In this document: positions 9,236 to 17,799 of the stretch, piece after piece
How the letters are laid out: each line of letters starts with the position of its first letter
Position numbering within the stretch: position 1 is the stretch's first letter
From: Scatosoma sp900555925
GTDB taxonomy: Bacteria > Bacillota > Clostridia > Christensenellales > Borkfalkiaceae
NCBI GenBank assembly: GCA_959603585.1
Contig: CAUGYD010000010.1
Span: 26,333 to 90,332 of the forward strand
Length of the DNA: 64,000 nucleotides
Direction: 5' to 3'
Program-made: the position numbers and the translations under genes
The notes under the pieces: generated by a model
The model's database searches: none
What the model was told of the DNA's origin: nothing
Seen by the model: the letters and a program-made list of their open reading frames with translations, nothing else

Positions 9236-9397
9236 GTTCTCTTTGTGCTATTCTCATGTATGATTGGCGGCCTTACATATATAACACAAAGGGGCTTTTT
9301 GTATATTTTACACAGCTTGAAGTTAAAACCTTTTTTTGACGACCAGCATAGCCCGTTTTTAACAAAACTCCGGTTCTCGGCGTTCTTGTTCTGTTAT

Positions 9398-9431
9398 AAA
9401 AAACAGCGGACAAGATTGTCCGCTGTTTTTT
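9398..9431 (-). terminator. Intrinsic terminator after the kinase gene
   Basis: A 16-base perfect stem (AAAAAACAGCGGACAA with its complement) encloses a two-base loop. Read on the minus strand it ends in a T-run, 28 bases after the kinase stop codon. Confidence 0.85.
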
Positions 9432-9458
9432 GGTCTTATTTTTCAATTCTATTTAATT

Positions 9459-10526
9459 CTATTTTATGGCCTTTTCGACCATTTTTCCCATTTCGCCGAA
9501 CTGTTTTTCCATTTCTCCCGCGAGCGCCAACTGTGTACGGCAACGGACGAGATTATGTTCGGGATATTTGATCGCGAAATACGTATCGCCCGAAAGATAA
9601 TCAGTCAAAAAACGCATGCCGCATTCCACCGTCATGAGATACGCACCATAGGGAAATAATTCCTTCTCTTTTTCGGTAATACTGTCTTTCACCGCACCGC
9701 AGTAACCCTTGGCATAAGCCTCGAAAAGCCCGATATCGAAATGCACCTTTTCAAGATCCTTTTCGTCCTCTGCCGCGGTAGATGCCCCGAAACGAATGGA
9801 ATCGCCGAAATCGTAAAGCATGGAGCCCGGCATAATCGTATCGAGATCGATGACCGCGCGCGCTTCGTTCGTCTTTTCGTCCATGAGTATATTGTTCAGC
9901 TTCGTATCGTTATGCGTGACCCGAAGAGGCAAACTCCCGTCCGCAAGCCCCTCTGTAACGTTCGCATACGTGTCCTTGTGTGACAGCAAAAAGTCTATTT
10001 CCCGCTTGCATTCTTTTGCACGTCCGCATTTATCCGATTCCAGCGCCGCGAGAAAATCGCGGAACCGTTTGGGAGTATCGTGGAAATGCGGGATTGTCTC
10101 CGTCAACAGGGAAGCATCGAATTCCGCAAGATAATTCTGAAATTCGCCGAACGCTTTACCCGAATTGAAAAACACTCTCTTATCCGTGACCTGCTGATAC
10201 GTGACCGTATTTTCAATAAACGCATATACGCGGTAACATTCTTCCCCTTTGAGAAACGCTTTACCGTCTTTTGTGGGAATGACGTCCAGCGTCTCCACGC
10301 CGCGTTTTTTCAAATGTTCCGTCACGCGGCAAATATTGCGCATGAGATTATCGGGATCGGGAAATACGCGCGTATTCATCTTTTGCATGATATAGCGCTT
10401 TTCCGTCGTCGTCACGAGTAAAGTCAAATTGATATGTCCCTCTCCGTAAGGACGAATATCCGTCACTTCTCCTTCGAGAGAAAAGTTTTCCGCCGCAGGC
10501 TTATAAGTCTTTATACATTCCGTCAT
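9459..10526 (-). CDS. N-acetylhexosamine 1-kinase-like phosphotransferase
   Basis: This 355-residue protein belongs to the aminoglycoside-phosphotransferase fold. The catalytic loop is THNDTKLNNILMD (near residue 208) and the metal-binding part is VIDLDTIMPGSMLYDFGDSIR (near residue 230). This wording matches bifidobacterial NahK/LnpB, which phosphorylates GlcNAc or GalNAc at C1, better than antibiotic kinases. The gene overlaps the upstream nucleotidyltransferase by 26 bases. The pair could convert a free amino sugar to a hexosamine-1-phosphate and then to an NDP-sugar without a 6-phosphate step. Substrate assignment is by family resemblance and context only. Confidence 0.75.
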   Translation of the reverse strand: MTECIKTYKPAAENFSLEGEVTDIRPYGEGHINLTLLVTTTEKRYIMQKMNTRVFPDPDNLMRNICRVTEHLKKRGVETLDVIPTKDGKAFLKGEECYRVYAFIENTVTYQQVTDKRVFFNSGKAFGEFQNYLAEFDASLLTETIPHFHDTPKRFRDFLAALESDKCGRAKECKREIDFLLSHKDTYANVTEGLADGSLPLRVTHNDTKLNNILMDEKTNEARAVIDLDTIMPGSMLYDFGDSIRFGASTAAEDEKDLEKVHFDIGLFEAYAKGYCGAVKDSITEKEKELFPYGAYLMTVECGMRFLTDYLSGDTYFAIKYPEHNLVRCRTQLALAGEMEKQFGEMGKMVEKAIK

Positions 10527-11355
10527 GGATATACCCTCCGATCGCGTCCTTTACCTCTTGCAAATCTTCCCGATAGGTAATGCCGTACCACTTATCCGTA
10601 TTTTTGAATACCCTCACGCTCGCCCGTCCCGTATCTACCGCTTTGGAAATGACGCTGGGAATAAAAAATTCGTCTTTTGCGAGATTTGCCGTCGAAAGGA
10701 ATTTTTTATATTCCTCTTTCAAAATATCGAAAATGTCCGTCGTCAGCCCCCAAAGATTCATGGATACGGGAGTATCGCCGGGAAGGACTACTTTCTTTCC
10801 GCCCAGTTCGCAGCTCCCGTCGGGTGCGATCTTCGTGACCTCCGTCACTTTTTTGAGATAGTCGTTTTCCGTCTCACACACGCCGCGGGAAACCGTACCG
10901 TTTTTGCTGAGCGTATTTTCGAGAAGATACGCCGTCATCGCGTATTCCCCCGCCCGTGCGGACGCAAGGTGCCTCCGGATTTCGAAAAATGCGTTATGCC
11001 CGTAATAATCGTCCGCATTGATGATCGCAAACGGTTCCTTTACAGTATCCGCACAGCATAAAATCGCGTGGGCGGTGCCGAAGGGCTTGGTCCGACCTTC
11101 GGGCAAATCCTTCATATCCTGCAAAACATATTCGACGTCTATCGTCTTTGCAATGCGATTTCCGACGAGATTTTTGAAATCCGCCTCCATATCCGCGCGA
11201 ACGATAAACACCGCCTTTTCAAATCCCGCCGCCTTCGCGTCGTGAACGGAAAAGTCAAGTATCCCTTTTCCGTCTGCCGTTATCGGTTCCGCTTGCTTCA
11301 AGCCTCCGAAACGACTGCCCATTCCGGCCGCCATAACCACCAACGTCGTCTTCAT
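10501..11355 (-). CDS. Sugar-1-phosphate nucleotidyltransferase
   Basis: The protein is 284 residues. It starts with the nucleotide-binding loop MAAGMGSRFGGLKQAEPI, which matches the NTP_transferase family (GxGxRx...K). AIINADDYYG near residue 110 is the metal-binding aspartate motif. Such enzymes join a sugar 1-phosphate to NTP and release pyrophosphate. It is translated just before the NahK-like kinase with overlapping ends, so the likely substrate is the hexosamine 1-phosphate made by that kinase. UTP is the probable nucleotide by analogy. An alternative is a general glucose-1-phosphate uridylyltransferase. Confidence 0.75.
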   Translation of the reverse strand: MKTTLVVMAAGMGSRFGGLKQAEPITADGKGILDFSVHDAKAAGFEKAVFIVRADMEADFKNLVGNRIAKTIDVEYVLQDMKDLPEGRTKPFGTAHAILCCADTVKEPFAIINADDYYGHNAFFEIRRHLASARAGEYAMTAYLLENTLSKNGTVSRGVCETENDYLKKVTEVTKIAPDGSCELGGKKVVLPGDTPVSMNLWGLTTDIFDILKEEYKKFLSTANLAKDEFFIPSVISKAVDTGRASVRVFKNTDKWYGITYREDLQEVKDAIGGYIHDGMYKDL

Positions 11356-11480
11356 AAATTTATCACCTCGTATTGACTTTTCCCTTTCGGTCTGTTATAA
11401 TTATACTATATCGAATACTGTAAATCTATACATTTTTTTATCACATATCTATAAAATCCGATAATTTTTTGAGGCAAATT

Positions 11481-12338
11481 ATGGAAAGTCCCGCTTATCG
11501 CGAATGTCCCGTTAAAAATGTACTCGCTCTGGAATCTCTATTCACTTTTTCAAAAAGAAAATTTCCCCACAATTACGCTTTCAAAGGAGAAAGCCACGAT
11601 TTTACCGAGGTAGTCTGCGTCACCGACGGCAAAGTCGGCATTACCGCCGAAAAAAACGTCTATATCCTCTCCGCCGGACAAATGATCATACACCTTCCCG
11701 GCGAATTTCACGCAATTTGGTCCGACTGCGGCACAGAACCGGAAATCGTGATTTTTTCTTTCCGTTCAAACGCTTTTCCCGAAATCTCCCGGCGAGTATT
11801 TGCACTCTCCCCCGATAACGTATCGGAGATAAAATCCGTTTTTCGAGCCGCACAAAAGGCCTTTCAGCTCGAAAATACCGACGTCAGAAAAATTCGGGAA
11901 GGTGCAGAGGCTGACGCCTCTGCCGTCATCAAACGATTGGAGCTCTTCCTTTTATCCGCCCTATCCTCCGACAATGCTGCCGCTTCTGAATACAAGGGAC
12001 GAAGCGCAGAAAATTATTTTCGTATCCTTTCCGTTATGGAAGAGCGGATTTCTGACGCGCTCGATGCGGCTACCCTCGCAAAACTATGCAATATGAGTAT
12101 TCCCGCACTCGAAAAAACCGTATTCCGATACTCCGGCTGCGGAGCAATGACGTATTATAACGTCCTGCGCATGCAAAAGGCTGCCGAGCTCCTTTCAGCG
12201 GGTGCAAGCGTAAAAGAAACCGCGTTGTCGCTCGGTTTTTCCAATCAGAATTATTTCAGCGCCAGTTTCAAAAAATGGTCGGGTTCCGCACCGTCGCAAT
12301 ATGCGGGACGAACATTTCAACATGCCGAACGCATGTAA
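11481..12338 (+). CDS. AraC-family transcriptional regulator
   Basis: The protein is about 285 residues. The N-terminal 150 residues form a cupin-like sensing domain (HDFTEVVCVTDGKVGITAEK, then HLPGEFHAIWSD). The last 100 residues carry the paired AraC HTH: LAKLCNMSIPALEKTVFRYS and ETALSLGFSNQNYFSASFKKW. I take the ATG at 11481, where GAGG is 7 bases upstream, rather than the in-frame TTG at 11469. It is divergent from the nucleotidyltransferase/kinase pair across 125 bases and is its likely regulator. The inducer is unknown. Confidence 0.88.
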   Translation: MESPAYRECPVKNVLALESLFTFSKRKFPHNYAFKGESHDFTEVVCVTDGKVGITAEKNVYILSAGQMIIHLPGEFHAIWSDCGTEPEIVIFSFRSNAFPEISRRVFALSPDNVSEIKSVFRAAQKAFQLENTDVRKIREGAEADASAVIKRLELFLLSALSSDNAAASEYKGRSAENYFRILSVMEERISDALDAATLAKLCNMSIPALEKTVFRYSGCGAMTYYNVLRMQKAAELLSAGASVKETALSLGFSNQNYFSASFKKWSGSAPSQYAGRTFQHAERM

Positions 12339-12395
12339 GGCGTCCGATATGACTCATATTCTGCAATGTTTGTATTTCCATACTTTTCCATATAA

Positions 12396-12433
12396 AAATC
12401 GCCCCGCCGCTAACGAACGCGGCAGGGCGATTT
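12396..12433. terminator. Bidirectional terminator between convergent genes
   Basis: A 15-base G/C-rich stem (AAATCGCCCCGCCGC against its near complement, one mismatch) with an 8-base loop lies between the AraC gene and the converging protease gene. A-rich and T-rich flanks suit termination in both directions. Confidence 0.8.
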
Positions 12434-12441
12434 CCCGATTT

Positions 12442-13509
12442 TTATATCCGTATGCGTTCCAATAAAATTTTCTCAAAACGTCTGAGCCCTTCGCAGGGTT
12501 CTTCCGAAAGGAGACGCTCCGCCCGTTCCTTCAAAATTTTTGCCTTTTCGCCATCTCCGCAAAACGCGGCATACGCGGCCAAAATTCTGGACGCCGAAGG
12601 CGTCTCTTCCCGCAAATAACGCTCGGCAAGTTTTCCGCTTTCTTCCGCCCGTGCCTTATCCCCGACGAGACTGTGCATATATACGAGCTCCGCCGCCGTC
12701 TGAGAAAACTCTTCCTCCGAAAGGTACGAAGAGGCGGAAGCCAAACGGTTGAGACTGTCCGCCGCCCGCTCCGTCTCTCCCTTCTCGATATGATACCGAT
12801 AGCACAAATCAAGCATCACCGCATACATGGGCTCGTCCTCGGCAAGCTGAGGAAAATCGTAATACAGTCCCCGTTCGATTTCAGAAAAGCTCTTGCCTTC
12901 ATACAGTTTCCCATAGATTTCCATGGCACAGAGCATCGCTTTTTCTGCGGGCAATTCTCTTTTTATACCGCAAAAAATCAGCATATCCGTCTTTCCGCCC
13001 GAATAGGCAAAAGGTACGGCATTGAGCAGAAACAGATAGGCGGCATAGGGAAATCCGCCCCAAAAAAAACAAGCTATATTTTTCCCTTGCAAAAGCAGGG
13101 CGAACAGCAAGAGAATAAAGGCGTAAATTCCACCGAAAACAAGGCCGCCGATCGTATAAAGCTCCGCGCGCTTTTTCATATTCCCGCTCCGAAGAGGAAT
13201 CGCCTGCGTCTGGTCGGTCCGAAAGGGCGACGCAAGCGAAAAGCGGAGTTTCCCCTCCCTTTCCAAAAAGCGGAAAAAAGAAAATTTCGTAATTTTTATC
13301 TTCATTCCCTGAGATCTGGCAAAGAGAATATGCCCGCATTCATGGAGCGTCGGCGCTAAAATACAGGCAGCTAAAAATCCGCATATCGTCCATACGAGTG
13401 CGGAAAGGCCGCTCTGCCGCCATGCATAGAAAAACGCGACAAAAATTTCCCCCGCGGCCATAAGTATTAAAAGAAACCACGAATAAACAGAGGCAAAAAT
13501 TCGTTTCAT
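12442..13509 (-). CDS. M50-like membrane metalloprotease with helical-repeat C-terminus
   Basis: The protein is 355 residues. Hydrophobic segments occur at about residues 8-30, 38-58, 112-135 and 145-170. The zinc motif HECGH lies at the end of the second segment (PTLHECGHILFA), and NAVPFAYSGGKTD in the fourth resembles the NxxPxxxxDG motif of site-2 proteases in a changed form. Residues 175-355 are soluble and helical, with TPR-like repeats. A site-2-protease-like role in the membrane is plausible, but the second motif is not classical, so activity is unproven. It follows the Ppx/GppA gene by 13 bases. Confidence 0.65.
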   Translation of the reverse strand: MKRIFASVYSWFLLILMAAGEIFVAFFYAWRQSGLSALVWTICGFLAACILAPTLHECGHILFARSQGMKIKITKFSFFRFLEREGKLRFSLASPFRTDQTQAIPLRSGNMKKRAELYTIGGLVFGGIYAFILLLFALLLQGKNIACFFWGGFPYAAYLFLLNAVPFAYSGGKTDMLIFCGIKRELPAEKAMLCAMEIYGKLYEGKSFSEIERGLYYDFPQLAEDEPMYAVMLDLCYRYHIEKGETERAADSLNRLASASSYLSEEEFSQTAAELVYMHSLVGDKARAEESGKLAERYLREETPSASRILAAYAAFCGDGEKAKILKERAERLLSEEPCEGLRRFEKILLERIRI

Positions 13510-13522
13510 AATTCCTCCGCCT

Positions 13523-14386
13523 TTACATCAGGCCGCGTTTTTTCGCATATCCTTCCAAATTGTCGCTGTCGCTGACAATAATTTCGGGAAAGTTCAGCTT
13601 GTCCATAATCACTGAAAACAGGACGGCTCCGCCGCCCAAAACATCCGCCCGTTTCGGCTGCACGCCCGGAAGGCGCGCGATTTCCGCCGCCGTCATTCCC
13701 GTCAGTCTGTCCGCGAGCGCCCGCATCTGTTCGCGGCCGATAACCGTACCCGTAATTTTTGACGGGGTGTAGTCCCGCATATCGAGCATAAGCGCCGCGA
13801 GCGTCGTGGCAGTCCCGCCGATGGCGTACATAGAAGTCCCATTGGGAACTTTTCCGTATTCCTTTACCGCGTCCTCCGCGGCGGCTTTCAATCGGTCTTT
13901 TTCCGCACCGCACAGATCTTTTAAGCGAACGACGCCGATGTTGACGCTCTTTTTATAAATTATCGTGCCGCCCGCGCGAATAATGATTTCCGTACTCGCG
14001 CCGCCCACATCGATAATGCCGCCATCCTTTTCGCCGAGGGCGCCCAAAATCCCGATTTCCGCTTCCTCTTCGCCCGAAATAATTTCCACGTCCAATTCGC
14101 AAAGCTCTTTGACGCGGTCGATAAAGGCCGAGCCGTTTTCAGCCGAACGAACTGCCGCAGTAGCGAAAGCATAGACGTCCACGGCCCCCTCTCTCTTCGC
14201 GCGCGAAAAGAAGTCAGCCACAGCCGAAGCAGTCCGAGAAATCGCTTCGTCTTTCAAGAAGGGAGATGAAGCAATACCCTCTCCTAAACGGGTAGTATTG
14301 AGTGTCTTATATAAAACTTTTCCGTCCGCCATCATCATGAGGCGAACGGAATTGGAACCGATATCGATTACGGCTGTCTTATTCAT
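13523..14386 (-). CDS. Ppx/GppA-family phosphatase
   Basis: This 287-residue protein has the actin-like ATPase fold of the Ppx/GppA family: phosphate-1 motif VIDIGSNSVRLMM at residues 5-17, YAFATAAVRSAENG near 70, and phosphate-2 motif GGIIDVGGASTEI near 121. It is shorter than E. coli Ppx (about 510 residues) and matches the single-module form common in Clostridia. Family members hydrolyse polyphosphate or pppGpp; the exact substrate is not visible. Its start codon overlaps the stop of the DivIC-like gene. Confidence 0.9.
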   Translation of the reverse strand: MNKTAVIDIGSNSVRLMMMADGKVLYKTLNTTRLGEGIASSPFLKDEAISRTASAVADFFSRAKREGAVDVYAFATAAVRSAENGSAFIDRVKELCELDVEIISGEEEAEIGILGALGEKDGGIIDVGGASTEIIIRAGGTIIYKKSVNIGVVRLKDLCGAEKDRLKAAAEDAVKEYGKVPNGTSMYAIGGTATTLAALMLDMRDYTPSKITGTVIGREQMRALADRLTGMTAAEIARLPGVQPKRADVLGGGAVLFSVIMDKLNFPEIIVSDSDNLEGYAKKRGLM

Positions 14387-14658
14387 TAATTTCCTACCTT
14401 ATCGTCCTTGTTAATCCACCCGTATTTATGGGCTTCCTGTTCCAAATAGTAATCGCTGAGATAATATTCAAGATCGCTCTTGCTGTTATCCCGCTGTTCT
14501 TCGAGCCGAGATATTTCAGCTTCGCTGTCTGCAATCTTATTATTCAGCACGACAATCTTTATAACTTGGTACAAAATCACGGCGAGCAGGCAGACGACGA
14601 CTAACGTCCCCGCTACCGCAGCGGCGGTAACTACTCGTTTTAATTTTTCCTGTGTCAT
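14386..14658 (-). CDS. divIC: DivIC/FtsB-like septum formation protein
   Basis: This is a 90-residue bitopic protein: short basic N-terminus, one membrane segment at residues 12-35, and a coiled coil at about 36-65 (LNNKIADSEAEISRLEEQRDN). The tail YLEQEAHKYGWINKDDK matches the FtsB/DivIC family ending. It should act in the divisome with FtsL and DivIB. The order yabP-yabQ-divIC is common in spore-forming Clostridia. It overlaps yabQ by 4 bases. Confidence 0.85.
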   Translation of the reverse strand: MTQEKLKRVVTAAAVAGTLVVVCLLAVILYQVIKIVVLNNKIADSEAEISRLEEQRDNSKSDLEYYLSDYYLEQEAHKYGWINKDDKVGN

Positions 14659-15020
14659 ATTGAATGCACCTCTTTTTTCTTTGAGTTTTTCGTGCTTTTT
14701 CGTCTTTTTAGTACCTTTCTGGCTTTATTATAGCACAGTTTCCACAAAAAAGCAACTATTAAATGGATACTTTTCAAATATAATATCAATCCCAAAGCGT
14801 TTCCGAGATACATATATACCCGAAAATTCGGAAACGCAAACAGCACGGAAGCAAAAATACTCATGCCCGCAAACACTAAAAAAAACGCAACGTCGAACGC
14901 TATCGAGAAGGCCGAAGGAAAAAGTTTTCTCAAAATATAGAAAACTTCATAGACGACGCCGCTCGCCACGCCCGTGAGAACGCAGACGAGAAAAACAAAG
15001 ATTTGATTCGCCGCGTCCAT
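14655..15020 (-). CDS. yabQ: Spore cortex protein YabQ
   Basis: The protein is 121 residues with about four hydrophobic segments and a lysine/arginine-rich tail (KVLKRRKSTKNSKKKE). The start QIFVFLVCVLTGVASGVVYEVFYILRK matches the YabQ family, which is needed for cortex formation in Bacillus and sits in the outer forespore membrane. Placement between yabP and divIC supports the call. It is shorter than the Bacillus protein. Confidence 0.85.
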   Translation of the reverse strand: MDAANQIFVFLVCVLTGVASGVVYEVFYILRKLFPSAFSIAFDVAFFLVFAGMSIFASVLFAFPNFRVYMYLGNALGLILYLKSIHLIVAFLWKLCYNKARKVLKRRKSTKNSKKKEVHSI

Positions 15021-15032
15021 TCTCCGCCCCCG

Positions 15033-15287
15033 TCATTTGAACAGCTTCGCGCGGAGGTTCTTCCCGCCGTAACGAACGCCGGAAACATTGCCCGTCGCAG
15101 TAAATGTCCCGCTCGTCTTGGAAAAGCCCGTAATCTTTAACCCCGAACCGGTCACATATAGTTTCGTATTATTCCCCAAAAGACAAAGGACAATTTGACT
15201 TTCCGAAAAGGCTGCAACGCTCTCTATACCCGTGACCGTAATACTTTTCTGTTGTTCGATTGTCAATGAATGTAAAATTTCCTGCAT
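15033..15287 (-). CDS. yabP: Sporulation protein YabP
   Basis: The protein is 84 residues and fits the YabP/YqfC family: HSLTIEQQKSITVTGIESV at the start, a beta-rich middle (LYVTGSGLKITGF) and the ending KNLRAKLFK. YabP is expressed under sigma-E and is involved in the mother-cell side of coat/cortex assembly. No good Shine-Dalgarno site is visible: only AAGG two bases before the ATG, and the ATG lies within the 3' arm of a hairpin (15279-15308). Confidence 0.88.
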   Translation of the reverse strand: MQEILHSLTIEQQKSITVTGIESVAAFSESQIVLCLLGNNTKLYVTGSGLKITGFSKTSGTFTATGNVSGVRYGGKNLRAKLFK

Positions 15288-15308
15288 ACCTTATGATATG
15301 CAGGAAAC
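15279..15308 (-). terminator. Hairpin after typA that covers the yabP start
   Basis: An 11-base perfect stem (TTTCCTGCATA with its complement) and an 8-base loop lie 28 bases after the typA stop on the minus strand, followed by a short T-rich run. It is suited to ending typA transcription, but it also contains the yabP start codon. Confidence 0.65.
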
Positions 15309-15335
15309 TTCTTTCTTTATACCCCTTTTGATTTT

Positions 15336-17165
15336 TTATTTGAGATTCTTTTCGCGGAATCTCGCTTTTGCGCGAAGCTCGCTGTCCAAAATCCGCTTGC
15401 GGATACGCAGCGATTTCGGGGTCACCTCCAAAAGCTCGTCATCGGCAATAAATTCGAGACATTCTTCGAGGCTCATTCTGCTGACGGGAATCAGCGTGAG
15501 CGCGTCGTCGCTCGACGACGAACGAGTATTGGTGAGGTGCTTGGTCTTACACACATTGATATTGATATCGTCCGCCAAATTGGTATATCCCACGACCATA
15601 CCTTCATACACGGGCGTACCCGGCGTAATGAAAAGCGTCCCGCGCCCCTGCGCGTTGAACAGCCCGTAGGTTACCGCCTCGCCCGTCTCAAAGGCTACCA
15701 AGGAGCCAGTATTTCGACGCTGCATATCGCCTTTATACGGCTCGTATTCAAAGAAAATGGAGTTCATGATTCCCTGCCCCTTGGTATCCGTGAGAAATTC
15801 GCTCTTATAGCCGAAAAGCCCGCGGGAGGGAACAGTAAATTCGAGGCGCATGCGGCTGCCGACCGCGCTCATGTGCACGAGCGTACCCTTGCGGTTGCCC
15901 ATTCCCGAAAATACCGGTCCCGTCATATCTTCGGGTACGTCTACGACGAGGCGCTCGATCGGCTCGTACAGCTCGCCGTCGATTTCCTTATAAAGGACTT
16001 TGGGCGTGGAGACTTGAAACTCGTATCCCTCGCGGCGCATCGTCTCGATAAGAATAGAAAGATGCATTTCACCGCGCCCGCAGACGCGGAAGGAATCAGC
16101 GGTATCCGTATCGTTTACGCGCAGGGAAACGTCGCGGAGCAATTCCTTATACAGGCGTTCGCGGAGTTGACGGGTCGTGACAAACTTGCCTTCCTTGCCC
16201 GCAAACGGACTGTCGTTGACGGAAAAAGTCATCTCCACGGTGGGTTCCTCTATCTTGACGAACTGCACCGGTTCTACCTTGGTCGGTTCGCATACCGTAT
16301 CCCCGATATTCAGCCCGTCGATTCCCGAAAACACCACGATATCCCCCGCTTTCGCCGTCGGGACGGAAACTCGTTCCAATCCCTCGATTTGATAGAGATT
16401 GGCGATTTTACAATTCGTGCGCACTTTATTGTCGTTATAATTGCAAATACTTACGGGCTCGTTGGCTCGGACGGTACCGCGCTCGATACGGCCGATTCCG
16501 ATACGGCCGACAAATTCGTTATAATCGATACAGGAAACCAACAGCTGCGCGGGGCCTTCCGTATCCATTTCCATAGGCGGAATATGGGAAAGTATTGTAT
16601 CAAAAAGCGGATTGAGGTTATCCTCCTGTTTATCGGGCGTGAGGGAGGATGTCCCCGAACGTCCGCAGCAGTATACGATGGGACTTTCCAACTGTTCGTC
16701 CGTGGCGTCCAAATCCATCATCAACTCTAAAACTTCGTCCACGACCTCGGAAATCCGTGCGTCGGGGCGGTCTACCTTATTGATGACGATAATGAGTTTG
16801 AGTTGGAGTTCCAGCGCTTTCTGCATGACAAAGCGCGTCTGCGGAAGCGGCCCTTCCGCCGCGTCCACGAGTATCAGAGCTCCGTTCACCATTTTGAGAA
16901 CGCGCTCCACTTCGCCCGAAAAGTCGGCGTGGCCCGGCGTATCTACTATATTTATCTTCACGCCTTTATAATGCGCAGAAGTGTTCTTCGCTAAAATAGT
17001 GATTCCGCGTTCCCGTTCGAGATCGTTGGAGTCCATGACCCGATCCTGCACCTGTTCGTTGGCGCGGAACATTCCGCCCTGCATCAGCATCTGATTGACC
17101 AACGTCGTCTTGCCGTGGTCGACGTGGGCGATGATTGCGATATTCCTCAAATCGTCTCTAATCAT
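15336..17165 (-). CDS. typA: Ribosome-associated GTPase TypA/BipA
   Basis: This full-length 609-residue translational GTPase shows G1 AHVDHGKTT (residues 14-22), G2 RGITI, G3 DTPGHADF, G4 NKVDRPDA, and the EF-G-like domains. The C-terminal BipA-specific domain ends in the basic RIRKRILDSELRAKARFREKNLK. TypA binds the ribosome at the EF-G site and helps large-subunit assembly under stress. It is transcribed alone, between the folA/thyA terminator and the hairpin at 15279-15308. Confidence 0.97.
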   Translation of the reverse strand: MIRDDLRNIAIIAHVDHGKTTLVNQMLMQGGMFRANEQVQDRVMDSNDLERERGITILAKNTSAHYKGVKINIVDTPGHADFSGEVERVLKMVNGALILVDAAEGPLPQTRFVMQKALELQLKLIIVINKVDRPDARISEVVDEVLELMMDLDATDEQLESPIVYCCGRSGTSSLTPDKQEDNLNPLFDTILSHIPPMEMDTEGPAQLLVSCIDYNEFVGRIGIGRIERGTVRANEPVSICNYNDNKVRTNCKIANLYQIEGLERVSVPTAKAGDIVVFSGIDGLNIGDTVCEPTKVEPVQFVKIEEPTVEMTFSVNDSPFAGKEGKFVTTRQLRERLYKELLRDVSLRVNDTDTADSFRVCGRGEMHLSILIETMRREGYEFQVSTPKVLYKEIDGELYEPIERLVVDVPEDMTGPVFSGMGNRKGTLVHMSAVGSRMRLEFTVPSRGLFGYKSEFLTDTKGQGIMNSIFFEYEPYKGDMQRRNTGSLVAFETGEAVTYGLFNAQGRGTLFITPGTPVYEGMVVGYTNLADDININVCKTKHLTNTRSSSSDDALTLIPVSRMSLEECLEFIADDELLEVTPKSLRIRKRILDSELRAKARFREKNLK

Positions 17166-17268
17166 ATGTCATTCCTTCTTTTTCAGTCTTTTTAACTTTA
17201 CTATTTTAATACTTTTTTTCGGATATGACAACAAATTCTGCGGTCTATTCCGAAAAAACATAAAAATA

Positions 17269-17294
17269 TTTCCGCAAAAGTGATTTTGCGGAAA
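17269..17294 (-). terminator. Terminator after the thyA-folA operon
   Basis: An 11-base perfect stem (TTTCCGCAAAA with its complement) and a GTGA-type loop lie just after the folA stop. On the minus strand a T-rich run follows. Confidence 0.8.
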
Positions 17295-17298
17295 CATC

Positions 17299-17799
17299 TC
17301 AAAGCTCGCATACTTCTGTATTCCTGTATTTCATAAAACGTATCGTATACCCGTTATCTTCTATTGGCTCACTCTCTTCGACGGCAACAAATTGCTTCTT
17401 TCGATCAAGATTCGGGAAGAATGTTTCTGCTCCTCCTTCCGCGTCCACCTTCGTCACGAGCACTTCCTCGCAATAAGGTAACAGAGCCTCATATACCGAC
17501 GCTCCGCCGATGACATAAATATCCTCGGCTTTCCGTTTTTTCATTTCCGATTTCAAAGCGTCCAAATCGGACACAACGATACAGTCGTCCCTGCTCTGCC
17601 CTCGCGAAAGAACAATATTCGTACGATTTTTCAACGGCTTTCCGCCAGGAAACGAACGCAGGGTATTTCCGCCCATTACCACAGTCTTCCCGCTCGTCGT
17701 CTCGCGGAAAAATTTCATGTCCTTGGGCAGGGAAAACATCAGGGAATTGTTCCGACCGATTCCCCAATTTCGGTCGGCATGTAAAATCGCGCGAATCAT
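17299..17799 (-). CDS. folA: Dihydrofolate reductase
   Basis: The protein is 166 residues. Family motifs are ILHADRNWGIGRNNSLMF at the start, the NADPH-binding GKTVVMGGNTLRSFPGG near residue 40, and DIYVIGGASVYE near residue 95. It reduces dihydrofolate to tetrahydrofolate. It overlaps thyA by 4 bases (ATGA), the classical pair in which ThyA makes dihydrofolate and DHFR recycles it. Confidence 0.96.
   Translation of the reverse strand: MIRAILHADRNWGIGRNNSLMFSLPKDMKFFRETTSGKTVVMGGNTLRSFPGGKPLKNRTNIVLSRGQSRDDCIVVSDLDALKSEMKKRKAEDIYVIGGASVYEALLPYCEEVLVTKVDAEGGAETFFPNLDRKKQFVAVEESEPIEDNGYTIRFMKYRNTEVCEL

Noticed and set aside
15537..16730. 397-codon plus-strand open frame
   Set aside because: Antisense to typA, no family resemblance, no ribosome site.
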